Assembly: GCF_000472385.1 (NCBI RefSeq)
Contig: NZ_AWZU01000056.1
Span: 162 to 46,237 of the forward strand
Length of the DNA stretch: 46,076 bases
Source of the DNA: Bradyrhizobium sp. ARR65
GTDB taxonomy: Bacteria; Pseudomonadota; Alphaproteobacteria; Rhizobiales; Xanthobacteraceae
Direction: 5' to 3'
The notes under the pieces are model-generated. The model worked only from the letters and a program-made list of their open reading frames with translations. It had not been told where the DNA came from and searched no databases. Below, in pieces: positions 8,881 through 18,151 of the stretch; within the stretch, counting starts at the first letter, position 1, and each line of letters opens with the position of its first letter. Position numbers and translations under genes: made by a program.

Positions 8881-10598
8881 CACTCATTTTGGTGGTGCGG
8901 TCTATAATGTTGCATTAAACGAAGGTCAGTCTTGTTTAAAACCGCACCGAGCAACTTGTGCTGCACGCCCTGGGCTGACGCCAAAGCGCATTGCACCGTC
9001 TCGGTCGAGGTCTTGCCCCATTCCACTACCAGGACATAGGCATCGATCGTCACGGTTGAAGCCCGAACATCGATAGTTGACGCAAGCGAGGGCAAATCAA
9101 CAACGATATAGTCGTACTGGCGTCGAAGCCCTTCAAACATCGTGCGGACGCTCTCAGATGCCAGAAATTCGATCGACTCGAACGGCTCGGGCATTTCCAA
9201 GAGGGGGAAGAAATGCATTTTACTCGCGCCACCGGTCCGGAGGACTTCCCCGTCGGTGGCGCGCCCCAGGGCCAAGTCGCACCAGCCCTTCAGGGCACGC
9301 GGTGTCATCGAGCGTGACAGCGTCCTCTTGCGGAAGTCCGCATCAACGAGCAGGACTCTGCATCCTGCACGCGATAGGAGCTGCGTGAAATTCGCAGCCA
9401 GGGTCGACTTGCCTTCCCCCTCAAGCGCGGACGTAAATCCGACAATCCTCGATGGGTGTTCCGGGAGAAGATCGCACGAGAGCTTTATCGCGCGGATTGT
9501 TTCAGCGAAATGCGACGTCGGATTCTTTAGCACATACGAGAACAGGCCGTCCGATCGTATGAGTTTGGGATGCGCTGCTTTGTTCCAAAGCGGCGCGCGC
9601 AAGCCCAGAGGTCGCCAATACGGCTTTTGAATCCATTCGAGTGCGCCGAGACAGTCGGTCTTGAGGTAATCTGCAACCTGCTCGGGCGTGCGAAACGTCC
9701 GATCCGACAATTCCACCCAGGCCGCGACCCCAAGACCGATGCAAAGGCCGCCGAATACAGCGATCGGCAACACGAAAAGCGCATTCGGCTTGCTCTTGAA
9801 CGCCGGCGGCAAAGCTGGGCTGACGACTTGACCCTCGGCAAATTGGAACGACTGCTGCTGCCCGGCTTCGGCATACCGTTGGAGAAAGCTATCGTAGAGC
9901 GTTCGGTAGATCCTTGCCGTTGCCCGAAGCTCGCTCAGCTTTGCCTGCTCCTCAACTTCATTCTTTGCTTGAAATTCCTGGACTTGCTTCTCTGCATCGG
10001 CCGCCCTCTTCTGAAGGTCATGAAGACGACCTTCCAACCAGTTGGCCGCGGTCTCTGCGGCATGGTTTGTGGCATTGATCCGGTTTTCGATGTACGCGCT
10101 GGCAACGGCATTCGCAATTCGGGCGGCTTGCCCGGGATCAGAATCAGTAAAGTTGATCTTGATGACCGCCGAAAGGCCGACACGCGCCACGGAGAGATTT
10201 CGTCGCAGGACGCGCATGGCGTCCTGTTCGGCAGTCAAACCCGCGGTCCTCGCGCCAATAAAAGCCGCATTTTTCGCCAGTTGGAGGGCTTTGACAACTG
10301 ACATTGCAATTGCATCTGCTTTCAAAATCTCGACCTGGCTGTCGACCGTTTTAGAATCGACAGAATTGTCGCTACCCGCAGGCTCGAGCTGAACAGGGCG
10401 GATTTGCGGTTTCTCGATGTATAAAATGGCTTCCGCGGTGAAGCGGGGGGTAGCGAACAAGAGGTAGAGGACTGATAATCCGATAGTAAGGGCGAGAAAT
10501 GCCAGGATTAGTCGGAGGTTGCGGCGGACGAATGCGGTGCCGGATGTGACGATCTCGGCCGCCGAAACAGCAGGCGATTGTTCCACCTCGTCGAGCAC
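8850..10598 (-). CDS. Wzz/BY-kinase chain-length regulator (ExoP-like tyrosine autokinase)
   Basis: 582 residues, on the short side for ExoP/Wzc fusions. Order: cytoplasmic N-terminus, first membrane segment (about 30-50), periplasmic Wzz domain with coiled coil (about 175-240), second membrane segment (about 280-300), then the kinase domain. Walker A is in EGEGKST with Lys397, Walker A' is VLLVDADF (Asp419/421), Walker B is YIVVDLPS (Asp501). The C-terminus has only a few tyrosines (HYRPHHQNECYF), fewer than Wzc. BY-kinases control EPS polymerisation and export by cycles of Tyr phosphorylation. The start is a GTG at 10596-10598. Its last 31 bases overlap the end of the export gene on the other strand. 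Confidence 0.88.
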   Translation of the reverse strand: MLDEVEQSPAVSAAEIVTSGTAFVRRNLRLILAFLALTIGLSVLYLLFATPRFTAEAILYIEKPQIRPVQLEPAGSDNSVDSKTVDSQVEILKADAIAMSVVKALQLAKNAAFIGARTAGLTAEQDAMRVLRRNLSVARVGLSAVIKINFTDSDPGQAARIANAVASAYIENRINATNHAAETAANWLEGRLHDLQKRAADAEKQVQEFQAKNEVEEQAKLSELRATARIYRTLYDSFLQRYAEAGQQQSFQFAEGQVVSPALPPAFKSKPNALFVLPIAVFGGLCIGLGVAAWVELSDRTFRTPEQVADYLKTDCLGALEWIQKPYWRPLGLRAPLWNKAAHPKLIRSDGLFSYVLKNPTSHFAETIRAIKLSCDLLPEHPSRIVGFTSALEGEGKSTLAANFTQLLSRAGCRVLLVDADFRKRTLSRSMTPRALKGWCDLALGRATDGEVLRTGGASKMHFFPLLEMPEPFESIEFLASESVRTMFEGLRRQYDYIVVDLPSLASTIDVRASTVTIDAYVLVVEWGKTSTETVQCALASAQGVQHKLLGAVLNKTDLRLMQHYRPHHQNECYFRAPAASF

Positions 10599-11083
10599 AG
10601 CTGCCGACTTTCGCGTCGCAACATCTGGAGCCGAAACGGTACTAGCGCCCTTATGTTCCGATGTCCTGCAATCGAGCGCCTGGAACAGGGGGCTTGCTCA
10701 GCTGGCCATAATCGAACTTTATCCAGATGAGGATGTCAAATCCGCCCTCCTTATTCAAGGGGAGGCATCTTTCCCGTCCGAGGGACAGTTCGAGCGGGCG
10801 CAGATGTAAGTAGCAGATGTAAGTAAAGGTGTTGTGGACGGCGATCTGCGAATGTTTGGAGTGCCCAATCTTAGCGTCGTTTCGATCGCAACACTTCGAA
10901 CTGGCGGTGGATCGAATCCGACTGTGATGTTCGTGATGGCAGCTCTTCGCCCATCTATCCAACGATGCGGGCAAGCGCCGTGTTAAGATAGTTTGCTGGA
11001 AAAAAGCTTCGCCTCGGAGACTGATCACTGCAGCTGTTGGATTGGAATCAACGCAAAGCGGATTGCACGAGGTCAAGACAGCA
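10599..11083. promoter_or_regulatory. Divergent control region between BY-kinase and aminotransferase
   Basis: 485 bases between divergent genes. It holds a 13-bp exact tandem repeat at 10800-10825. A 40-codon plus-strand frame begins at 10853 but shows no known motif, and minus-strand frames here look random. Promoters for both genes are expected but not assigned. Confidence 0.4.
10800..10825 (+). repeat. Exact tandem repeat, two copies of 13 bp
   Basis: GCAGATGTAAGTA at 10800-10812 is repeated without a gap at 10813-10825. It lies about 200 bases upstream of the BY-kinase GTG and 260 bases upstream of the aminotransferase. It may be a double binding site for a regulator or a simple slippage product. 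Confidence 0.6.
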
Positions 11084-12295
11084 ATGATACCGCATCAAAT
11101 CATTTATCAAATTGGATATATCTCTTGCTGGTATCGGTCTGACCACGACGCTGATCAAGACTTTCGATCTAAGCTGAACGATCTACTTGGCCGAGCAAGC
11201 GTCGTAGTGCCGTTAGGACGAGCCCGCTCCGGAATCTTCTTGTTGGTGAAACAGGTCGTTACGGAAGCGCGGCGCAAGGTAATTATGTGCCCGTACACTA
11301 TCCCTGACGTCATTAACATGGTGAGGTTTGGTGGGGGCGAGCCAGTTTTCGTAGATTTTCGTCCCAATTCGACGAACGTTGATTTGGGCCACCTCAGATC
11401 GCTCGTTGATGAGCAGACAGCGTGTGTTCTGGTCACTCACTATCACGTGCCCCAGGCAGACACGAAGGCGATAGCCGACTTCTGTCGCTCCAAAGGCGTG
11501 AAGTTCTTCGATGATTGCGCCATATCTTTGGGCGCCAGTATCGAAGGCCAACCAATCGGTACCGTCAGCGATGCAAGCGTATTCAGCTTTTCGGGATTTA
11601 AGATACTGAACTTTTTTTGGGGCGGAGCGATAGCCATGCCTCCTGGAGCAATTGCAACAGCTATTGAAGCTGAAGTTGGAACCTGGCCACGGCTAAGCTT
11701 CCGGCAGTATCAATACCAAGCAAAAAGAGTTCTAACATACAGGTTGTTGACGAGTCGGTTGGTGTTTCCGTTGCTTTTTCCGCTGCGGCGCAGAAATATT
11801 GCTTCGGGTAAAATTGTCGACATCCCTCCGTTGTCGCGCGTTGAGACAGCTAGCCTGGACGACACCATTATTAGCCGGCCCGCCCTCGCTGCCTTAGGTG
11901 AGTGGAGGCGAAAATTCAGCGTTGTCGCTGAAATAGTTGCTCACCGCCGCTCGATCGCCGCCGTTTATGATCGTCATTTTCGCAAGATTAGTGTATCGCC
12001 CGAGACCGCTGAAGAACGTCGCGCGGAAGCTGGTTTCGTCAACTACCCGATCATCGTCGGTCGCGACATGCGAGATAAGGTCTACAGGGCTTTGATAGCC
12101 AGCAACTATGACGTAGCCCTATCGCTTTATCCGAATGTCCATGAAATGGAAGGCTTCACTGATCTACCAGGACGTACCGGTCATGTTTCGGAGCTGGTGC
12201 GGTCTATCATCACCCTGCCAACGCACACGCGTGTGACGCCCGCATATGCTGAAAGACTCAGTCAGTTTCTGCTGACGTTGATCCCGAGCCAGTGA
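11084..12295 (+). CDS. DegT/DnrJ/EryC1/StrS-family PLP aminotransferase
   Basis: 403 residues from the ATG at 11084, with GAGGT about ten bases before it; the frame opens at a TTG at 11042. The family makes amino sugars by transferring an amino group to keto-sugar nucleotides. Seen features: the N-terminal R-A-R-S-G block, VFVDFRPNS, the pyridoxal-ring aspartate in FFDDCAISLG, and the Schiff-base lysine Lys173 in SFSGFKILN followed by GGAIAM. The usual motif is SFHPxKxxxxGEGG, so this is a divergent member. It would supply an amino sugar for the repeat unit. It is flanked by minus-strand genes and so is transcribed alone. Confidence 0.83.
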   Translation: MIPHQIIYQIGYISCWYRSDHDADQDFRSKLNDLLGRASVVVPLGRARSGIFLLVKQVVTEARRKVIMCPYTIPDVINMVRFGGGEPVFVDFRPNSTNVDLGHLRSLVDEQTACVLVTHYHVPQADTKAIADFCRSKGVKFFDDCAISLGASIEGQPIGTVSDASVFSFSGFKILNFFWGGAIAMPPGAIATAIEAEVGTWPRLSFRQYQYQAKRVLTYRLLTSRLVFPLLFPLRRRNIASGKIVDIPPLSRVETASLDDTIISRPALAALGEWRRKFSVVAEIVAHRRSIAAVYDRHFRKISVSPETAEERRAEAGFVNYPIIVGRDMRDKVYRALIASNYDVALSLYPNVHEMEGFTDLPGRTGHVSELVRSIITLPTHTRVTPAYAERLSQFLLTLIPSQ

Positions 12296-12362
12296 ACCCG
12301 TATCTTGTGATTGTGGGTCTGAACGTGCAGTCAGCGACGCCCGTATATAGCTCATACGCCGC

Positions 12363-13910
12363 CTAGATGTTTGCAACCACAAGATTAAAAAGCGCGTTTT
12401 TCGGGCCCGAAAACGATTGGTCCGTCGAGATCTCGAAATGGACCCGATCTCCGGGGATTACATAATAGTCCGGATGGCTAATGTTCTTGATGAAAGCTGC
12501 AGTCTTCACGCCACTGGCGCCCCTCGTGATAGCAAGCTTCAAAGCGCCGGGGTCGACCGGCAGTCCATTCTTGCAGAGCACCAGCTCGATCTCTCCGGCC
12601 GTCACATCCGCGTCCAAGCTGAGCTCGATCGCCCATATCCAACCCGCAGCCGCCACGGCTTGGCCCTTGACGGCGCTTGGTGCGTCGTTCGCCATGCGAT
12701 CCATGCGAGGCGCCAGATCGTTTTTGTAAAAGCGCAGCACTTCCGTGGCCGCGAAAGTGACGTCTGCCAGACGCGGGTTGTCCACCAGCAAGATATGTGG
12801 AGAAACAATGTCGGCAACACCGCGGAATAGGATTCGTGCGTCCTGTGTGGTGGCAATCGTTAGCGCACCCGATTTGTGTCTGGTCGCAACCTCCTGATAG
12901 CCGTCGATGATCACTTGCGCGCCGGCGCTCGCGTGAAACACGGAGTGCGGTTGCGTGCTGTCTATGGTCACAAATCGCATCTCGACGCCTTGGAAGCGGT
13001 AAGTGCCTTGTTGAATCGGCCCGTTGCCGCTCAGATCAAAAATGACGTTCCGCGCGGTGTCCGCTATCGTGCATTCCTCCATTCGCCAGGCGCGAACGTT
13101 GACTTCCGTTGTTCCACCCCAGCAGACGAGCTGAGGTCCGCGGCCGAAGTTGATCTCGACATTGTCGATGTTGACGCTTGAGCAACCCGCCAAGTGGATG
13201 AGCTCCTCTTCCGCCCTATGCCGAAGCGCGTAGAGGTGCGAAATCAAGATATTCGGCATCCCCTCGACCGGGTTGGTCCTCAGACGGACGGCCGCGCCAC
13301 TCGCCTCGTAACCGCTGAACAGATGCGACATAATGCATCCCCATACGTTCAGTTGGCGACCGGGCGCCTGCACTTCTCGAGTTGAGACAAGTCGACAGCC
13401 ATTGTGGTTTTCGCAGTTTTCGATCTGAAAATCCGCGTACCCACCATCGTCGAACAGGAACATATTGGACTCTTTGTTCGTGATGCCCTGATTGCGCGTC
13501 CACGCGGCTCGCATGTTCTTTAGACTGAAAGCACGGTTGGTCATTTCGCGATAATCGTGACCTTGGCTGGAAAACAGGAAAATTGGCTTGTTGTCGGCAC
13601 TTTGCGTAATGGTGACTCGCCCTGCCTCTCCCGTGATCGCCCAATCGTGCGTGCCAGGTGGAATTGATAGAGAGTTGGAAATCAAATACGATTGGAATGT
13701 ACCGGGGATCGCTAGTCGCATCTTGTTGGTGCAGGCGTAATCGATCGCCCGTTGAAGAGCATTTGTGTCATCGTGCAAACCATCACCGACTGCACCGAAT
13801 TTCCGAAGATCTAGTCGGCCTTCAATGCTTTCCGACTTGTTTGACCGCGCACTGGCGGCACCGAAGACGCCGCCTGAAGTACCCAGGATGAGCAAGTCCC
13901 GGCGGTTCAT
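12363..13910 (-). CDS. Tat-exported right-handed beta-helix protein (pectate-lyase-3 type)
   Basis: 515 residues from the ATG at 13910; GGGGAGA lies just before it, and the longer frame to 13946 has no such site. The N-terminus MNRRDLLILGTSGG is a twin-arginine signal. RKFGAVGDGLHDDTNALQRA (about residues 37-56) is the classic start of the Pectate_lyase_3/GH28-like beta-helix. The central part is rich in short beta repeats; the last 110 residues look like a separate beta domain. Such proteins in EPS loci are lyases, hydrolases or epimerases that trim polymer in the periplasm. No catalytic residues can be fixed by eye. GT2 is upstream on the same strand, 147 bases away. Confidence 0.75.
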   Translation of the reverse strand: MNRRDLLILGTSGGVFGAASARSNKSESIEGRLDLRKFGAVGDGLHDDTNALQRAIDYACTNKMRLAIPGTFQSYLISNSLSIPPGTHDWAITGEAGRVTITQSADNKPIFLFSSQGHDYREMTNRAFSLKNMRAAWTRNQGITNKESNMFLFDDGGYADFQIENCENHNGCRLVSTREVQAPGRQLNVWGCIMSHLFSGYEASGAAVRLRTNPVEGMPNILISHLYALRHRAEEELIHLAGCSSVNIDNVEINFGRGPQLVCWGGTTEVNVRAWRMEECTIADTARNVIFDLSGNGPIQQGTYRFQGVEMRFVTIDSTQPHSVFHASAGAQVIIDGYQEVATRHKSGALTIATTQDARILFRGVADIVSPHILLVDNPRLADVTFAATEVLRFYKNDLAPRMDRMANDAPSAVKGQAVAAAGWIWAIELSLDADVTAGEIELVLCKNGLPVDPGALKLAITRGASGVKTAAFIKNISHPDYYVIPGDRVHFEISTDQSFSGPKNALFNLVVANI

Positions 13911-14057
13911 GTCGTCTCCCCTCGCGTTTCCATTTACTCCGGCCACGCTGGCACGTAGGCGCGCAATTTGAATTGCACCGCCGAGTCGTTCTTCCGAAGT
14001 TCCGAGCGATCCATTCCTCTACGGGAATGGCACGGCAACCGGGGCGCGCAACGCGTG

Positions 14058-15140
14058 CTACGCGCTCCGACTGGATTCGTTTTCCAAATGAAGAGGTCCG
14101 AGTTCGAGCCCGTGCGCGTCGTGTAAATGTTTGATGAACGACTCAACCCCCATCGCCGCGATCATCCGCCGGGCCTCATAGAGCTTAGCGTCCACGAGAA
14201 ACAGATTCCACAACGCCTGCAGGAAACAGAAGACGAGACCCTGCTGCCCGTCGAGAAACCCAAGTCGAAACACGTAGCGATACAGGTAGTACGCGAAAGC
14301 TCGAAGGTAGGGCGGGAGAGCGGGATATATCTTCGTTTTGATCTTGTGGTAGATGACTTGGCGCCGGGACATCTTGCCGACCAATTTATGCTGCGACAGC
14401 CCCAGCTGCAATTCGCGGTCGAGCAGGTCGATCATCCTGCGGCTCGAATATTTGTTGTGTTTGTCCGTCCACCACGTCAGGTCGCGCAAATTCTCGTCGA
14501 TCAGGTCACCCGGGCAGTAATCCACCACGCCCCGCTCGACGACGCAGTACTCGTCGATCCACCGCTGTTCCACCCGGCCTAATCCCGTCCGCCAGATTTT
14601 CAGGACTCTCATCGGGTAGAAACCACCGTGACGAATTGGCCGTCCGAGAAATACGACAAGACGGTCGACGTAAAAGCCGGAGACGGAGGCGGGCGCACGC
14701 GGGATGAGCTTGGTCATCGATGTGGCGAGCTCTGTCGAGATGTACTCATCTGCGTCAACACGCATGACCCAATCGGTGTCGATCGGCAGGTTGTCGAGCG
14801 CCCATTGAAATTGATCGGCTTGGTTTTTGAATTTTCGCTGGATCACCTCGGCGCCCTCGCGCCGGGCAATCTCAACCGTCGCGTCTGTCGAAAAGGAATC
14901 GACGACATAGAGTCGCGATGCGACGGGCTTGAGGCTGCGAATGCAGCGTTCTATGTGCAGTTCTTCGTTGTAGGTCAGGATAATTGCCGTGAGCGACAGG
15001 CGAAGGGACCGGCTCGCATCTTCTGCAAGCGCGATCACGCCTTCGCGCGCGCCAGCATCGGCCAAGTTCTTCTCCTGCAACACCCGGGAACCGAAGCGGT
15101 AAACGCTGTTGACGGCGCTAGGTTCCGTAAGGAGTGGCAT
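14058..15140 (-). CDS. Glycosyltransferase family 2 (WaaE/KdtX-like)
   Basis: 360 residues from the ATG at 15138-15140. The frame is open to 15350, but that would run across the start of the divergent AsnB-like gene, and the extra residues have no family character. The GT-A core is clear: LTAIILTYNEELHIERCI, then YVVDSFSTDATVEIARREGA, and the DxD in RVDADEYIS. The C-terminal part with helices (YYLYRYVFRLGFLDGQQGL) matches WaaE/KdtX-like GT2 enzymes that sit at the inner face of the membrane. It should add one sugar to the lipid-linked repeat unit. The donor is unknown. Confidence 0.88.
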   Translation of the reverse strand: MPLLTEPSAVNSVYRFGSRVLQEKNLADAGAREGVIALAEDASRSLRLSLTAIILTYNEELHIERCIRSLKPVASRLYVVDSFSTDATVEIARREGAEVIQRKFKNQADQFQWALDNLPIDTDWVMRVDADEYISTELATSMTKLIPRAPASVSGFYVDRLVVFLGRPIRHGGFYPMRVLKIWRTGLGRVEQRWIDEYCVVERGVVDYCPGDLIDENLRDLTWWTDKHNKYSSRRMIDLLDRELQLGLSQHKLVGKMSRRQVIYHKIKTKIYPALPPYLRAFAYYLYRYVFRLGFLDGQQGLVFCFLQALWNLFLVDAKLYEARRMIAAMGVESFIKHLHDAHGLELGPLHLENESSRSA

Positions 15141-15215
15141 TTTGTTCCGCCTTGATGCAACATGGTCTCGCCCCGATGCGTTCCGCATCTGGGTTAGGAA
15201 CGGATGATTCCTCAC

Positions 15216-17138
15216 ATGTGCGGTATTGCGGGCTTTCTCGGTCCTTGGAACGACCGGCTGCTTGATGCGATGCTCGATCAAATCGCTCATCGTGGCCCAG
15301 ATGGCCGCGGCATCTGGCGGGATCGGGAGGCGAATTTCGCGGTCGGCCACGCGCGTCTGTCGATAATCGATTTGAGCCTAGCCGCCAACCAGCCAATGCA
15401 TACGGCCGATGGTCGTTACGTCATCTCATTCAATGGCGAGATTTACAATTTTAAAGAGTTGCGCCGCGAACTCGAGAGCGCAGGGCTCGTATTTCGCACC
15501 AAGAGTGATACGGAGGTGCTTCTTCGTTTGTTCGAATGCGAAGGCCAGTCCTGCCTTCGTCGGCTGAACGGCATTTTCGCTTTTGCGGTCTGGGATCGCG
15601 CGTTGCGGCACCTCTTTATTGCTCGCGACCAGCTCGGCGTCAAACCGTTGTACTATGCCGCGATACCCCACGGGTTTCTGTTTGCATCAGAGCTGAAGGC
15701 GTTGACAGTTTGCCCGGATGTATCCCGTGACATCGACGTGGGATCTGTCGCGAATCATGTCGCATTCGTTTGGTCATCCTCTGCTTCCACCATGCTCAAG
15801 GCTGTTCGGAAGCTGCGGCCCGGACATTGCGCTTGGATCGACGCAAATGCCCGGCTGACAATCGAGCAATACTATGAAATTCCCCTCCCGCCCCCCAGCT
15901 GCGAGCGAGTTGAACCAGCGGCTTTGCTGACTCTGTTCGATAGCGTTGTCGCAGATCAGATGGTCGCGGACGTGCCCATCGGCGCTTGTTTGTCTGGAGG
16001 CGTTGATTCCAGCGCCGTTGTGGCCTCGATGTGCAGAACGACTGATCCTGCTCGCGTGGTCACATTCTGTGCAAGCGTGCCGAAGGACCGTACCCATGCC
16101 GACAATTTCGGGGATGATATTATCCATGCTCGTGGGATGGCAAGAAGGCTAGAGATCCCGCTGGTCGAAGTGCCGACCACGGCGCAGCTTGTCGACCAGC
16201 TTCCCCAAATGCTTTGGGAGCTGGACGAGCCGACCGGCGATTTTGCCGCCCTGCAGACCCGGATGATTGCTGCAGAAGCGAGGCGACACGGCATCAAGGT
16301 GTTGCTGACGGGCACGGGAGGGGATGATCTGTTCACGGGATACGGCAGGCACGTCGCGGCATTCATCTGGGCGGCGCTCGATCAGATCCCTTACGCACGT
16401 CGGCTGACCTCGCGCCTGATCAGCAGGTTTCGCAGCGATTTCGTTCTTGGTCGTCGGCTTGGCCGCCTTGGTCAGCTGTTGGCCTTGAGCGAGGAGGAGA
16501 TGCTGACAGAAGCCATGAGCTTCTCCAGCTGGCCGGCGGGAGAGCGAAGCTCGCTGGTGGCGAAAGCGGCGGGCCAGTGGCAGGCGAGTCACAGCGCCCC
16601 GTTTAGCTGGTTATTGGGCAAGACACGTGAATTGCATCCAGTGGAACGACTGCTGCAACTGGATCTTCATGGATTCTTACCGGACCTCAATCTCAACTAT
16701 ACGGACAAGATGGGCATGCAGGAAGGGGTCGAGTTCCGCGTGCCCTTGCTTGACCTGCGGCTGGTCGCGTTTGCGATGCGCACTCCGGTCTCGCAAAAAA
16801 TCGGGCTCTGGCAAACGAAGCGCATTTTGCGGGAGGCGATGGCGGCCCGGGTGAATGGTGCTATTCTGCGTCGCGCGAAGCAAGGCTTTGGCGTCCCACT
16901 CAGGGCTTGGATGGCCGGTCCTGCACGCAGCTTGGTTGCGGAAATGACATCGCCGCGCGTCCTGGCAGCACGGGGCCTTTTCGATCCTGCCGCAGTCGCT
17001 CGGTTGCGCAACGCGTTCGACCAGAATCGGAGCGACGTGGCGTTCATGCTCTTCACACTCGTGTGCATTGAGATCTGGTGCCGTCAGCTGAGCTGCCGAC
17101 CGTCACTCGCGAGCACGGATGCGAGAGATGCTGCTTAG
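15216..17138 (+). CDS. AsnB-like glutamine amidotransferase/asparagine-synthetase homologue
   Basis: 640 residues. The start at 15216 (MCGIAGF) is required to expose the nucleophilic Cys2 of the N-terminal glutaminase; an ATG four codons earlier at 15204 would not. RGPDG, SFNGEIYN and LGVKPLYY belong to the class II amidotransferase domain (about 1-210). The synthetase domain has the PP-loop SGGVDSS at 260-266 and the LTGTGGDDLF block. In polysaccharide clusters such AsnB-like enzymes, for example WbpS, amidate the carboxyl of uronic acids. With the 6-dehydrogenase at 33073 this role fits here, but free asparagine synthesis is not excluded. Only about 75 bases separate it from the divergent GT2. 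Confidence 0.88.
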   Translation: MCGIAGFLGPWNDRLLDAMLDQIAHRGPDGRGIWRDREANFAVGHARLSIIDLSLAANQPMHTADGRYVISFNGEIYNFKELRRELESAGLVFRTKSDTEVLLRLFECEGQSCLRRLNGIFAFAVWDRALRHLFIARDQLGVKPLYYAAIPHGFLFASELKALTVCPDVSRDIDVGSVANHVAFVWSSSASTMLKAVRKLRPGHCAWIDANARLTIEQYYEIPLPPPSCERVEPAALLTLFDSVVADQMVADVPIGACLSGGVDSSAVVASMCRTTDPARVVTFCASVPKDRTHADNFGDDIIHARGMARRLEIPLVEVPTTAQLVDQLPQMLWELDEPTGDFAALQTRMIAAEARRHGIKVLLTGTGGDDLFTGYGRHVAAFIWAALDQIPYARRLTSRLISRFRSDFVLGRRLGRLGQLLALSEEEMLTEAMSFSSWPAGERSSLVAKAAGQWQASHSAPFSWLLGKTRELHPVERLLQLDLHGFLPDLNLNYTDKMGMQEGVEFRVPLLDLRLVAFAMRTPVSQKIGLWQTKRILREAMAARVNGAILRRAKQGFGVPLRAWMAGPARSLVAEMTSPRVLAARGLFDPAAVARLRNAFDQNRSDVAFMLFTLVCIEIWCRQLSCRPSLASTDARDAA

Positions 17139-17140
17139 TC

Positions 17141-17177
17141 GCAAGACTGGGCGCCCAGCTTGCTGCTCATAAGCAGC
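17141..17177. terminator. Hairpins between convergent AsnB-like and AKR genes
   Basis: Starting three bases after the amidotransferase stop, GCAAG-A-CTGGGC (17141-17152) pairs with GCCCAGCTTGC (17153-17163), a long GC-rich stem with one bulged A, centred on a 12-bp palindrome. An alternative stem GCTGCT/AGCAGC lies at 17162-17177. TTTTT follows at 17195-17199, where the convergent reductase ends. This fits a terminator for the plus-strand gene. Confidence 0.5.
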
Positions 17178-17197
17178 CGGCCGTACACATTCGATTT

Positions 17198-18151
17198 TTA
17201 GCGCGCCGCAGCTGCGGTACTGTCGGCGGTCAGGAATGCACCGACCCGCTCGACGTACTCCGGCGTGTCGCCGCGCGCAATCGACCAATTGACCTGCGCG
17301 AGGCAGCGCCTTATCCGCAACGGATGGCGGGACGAAACGAGAAGCACCGAACGCGGGTCGGCTGCCAAGGCCAGCGTTGCCAAAATGGCCGGATGGGCAT
17401 CGGGATCAAAGAAGTCGAATCCATAACGGCTGGACATAGCACTCGCCGTTGCGGACCGAGCGGCAATTGCAGCCCGCAACAGCGGGAGGCCATGACGCAC
17501 CACCCCGTGAACCACGCGCAATCCCAACTTATTGGCAGGCAGGGCGTCACCCGGCGCGTACCGATGCTGCCACACATCCCCATAGCGAATCGAGTGTTCG
17601 GCAGGTCCCTGGGTGCCGGTACCTAAGAGACGGACCCGTCCCGAGGATACAAATTGGTCTAGCTCTCTGAGCAGCTCCGGCGTGATGTCCCTGGTCCTTG
17701 GCTCGTGTAACAGCAGGATGTCGACCCATTCGGTCTTCAGCCTTCGCAGGCTGTCCTCGAGTGAGGAGCGGACTTGGTCGGGATGGAACAGTCCGGTCGC
17801 TACGAGACCCTGCGTTTGACGCAAGGCGAACTGCTTGACGGTCGGAAGCCGCACCGCGATGGGACGCAAGGTCTTGCGCAGCAATGAAAGCAGACCGGGG
17901 AGCCGCGGCCGGGCAATTCCGACCTTGGTGGCCACGATGAAGTCGCCACGATGTGACCGGACAAGATTGCCAACGACGTCCTCGGCGAGCCCGTAAAGGG
18001 GCGCGACATCGACGTATCTGATTCCTGCCTCGTAGGCTGCTTCGAACACGGCAACGCTCTCCCGCAGGCTCGCGCCGCCGATCAAGCCTCCGCCGCCCAA
18101 TCCTATGCGGCACACTTCAGCCGCCGAACCGGGTATCTGGACCTTATGCAT
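17198..18151 (-). CDS. Aldo/keto reductase (copy 2 of the GMC-AKR pair)
   Basis: 317 residues. The AKR tetrad can be placed at Asp48 and Tyr53 (YVDVAPLYG), Lys76 (ATKVG) and His149 (LLLHEP). It has the same KVGI-x-RPRL sequence and inserted basic stretch after the lysine as the reductase at 4274, so the two come from one ancestor, though overall they have drifted far. It overlaps the upstream GMC gene by eight bases (ATGCATAA), which implies coupled translation. The likely task is NADPH-dependent reduction of a keto-sugar made by its partner flavoprotein. The substrate is not known. Confidence 0.9.
   Translation of the reverse strand: MHKVQIPGSAAEVCRIGLGGGGLIGGASLRESVAVFEAAYEAGIRYVDVAPLYGLAEDVVGNLVRSHRGDFIVATKVGIARPRLPGLLSLLRKTLRPIAVRLPTVKQFALRQTQGLVATGLFHPDQVRSSLEDSLRRLKTEWVDILLLHEPRTRDITPELLRELDQFVSSGRVRLLGTGTQGPAEHSIRYGDVWQHRYAPGDALPANKLGLRVVHGVVRHGLPLLRAAIAARSATASAMSSRYGFDFFDPDAHPAILATLALAADPRSVLLVSSRHPLRIRRCLAQVNWSIARGDTPEYVERVGAFLTADSTAAAAR

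Noticed and set aside
9570..10301. Plus-strand open frame of 243 codons
   Set aside because: Fully antisense to the BY-kinase gene, which has clear domains; a shadow of G+C-rich codons.
10651..11076. Minus-strand open frame of 141 codons upstream of the BY-kinase
   Set aside because: No motif, no good start site, and it covers the divergent control region with the tandem repeat.
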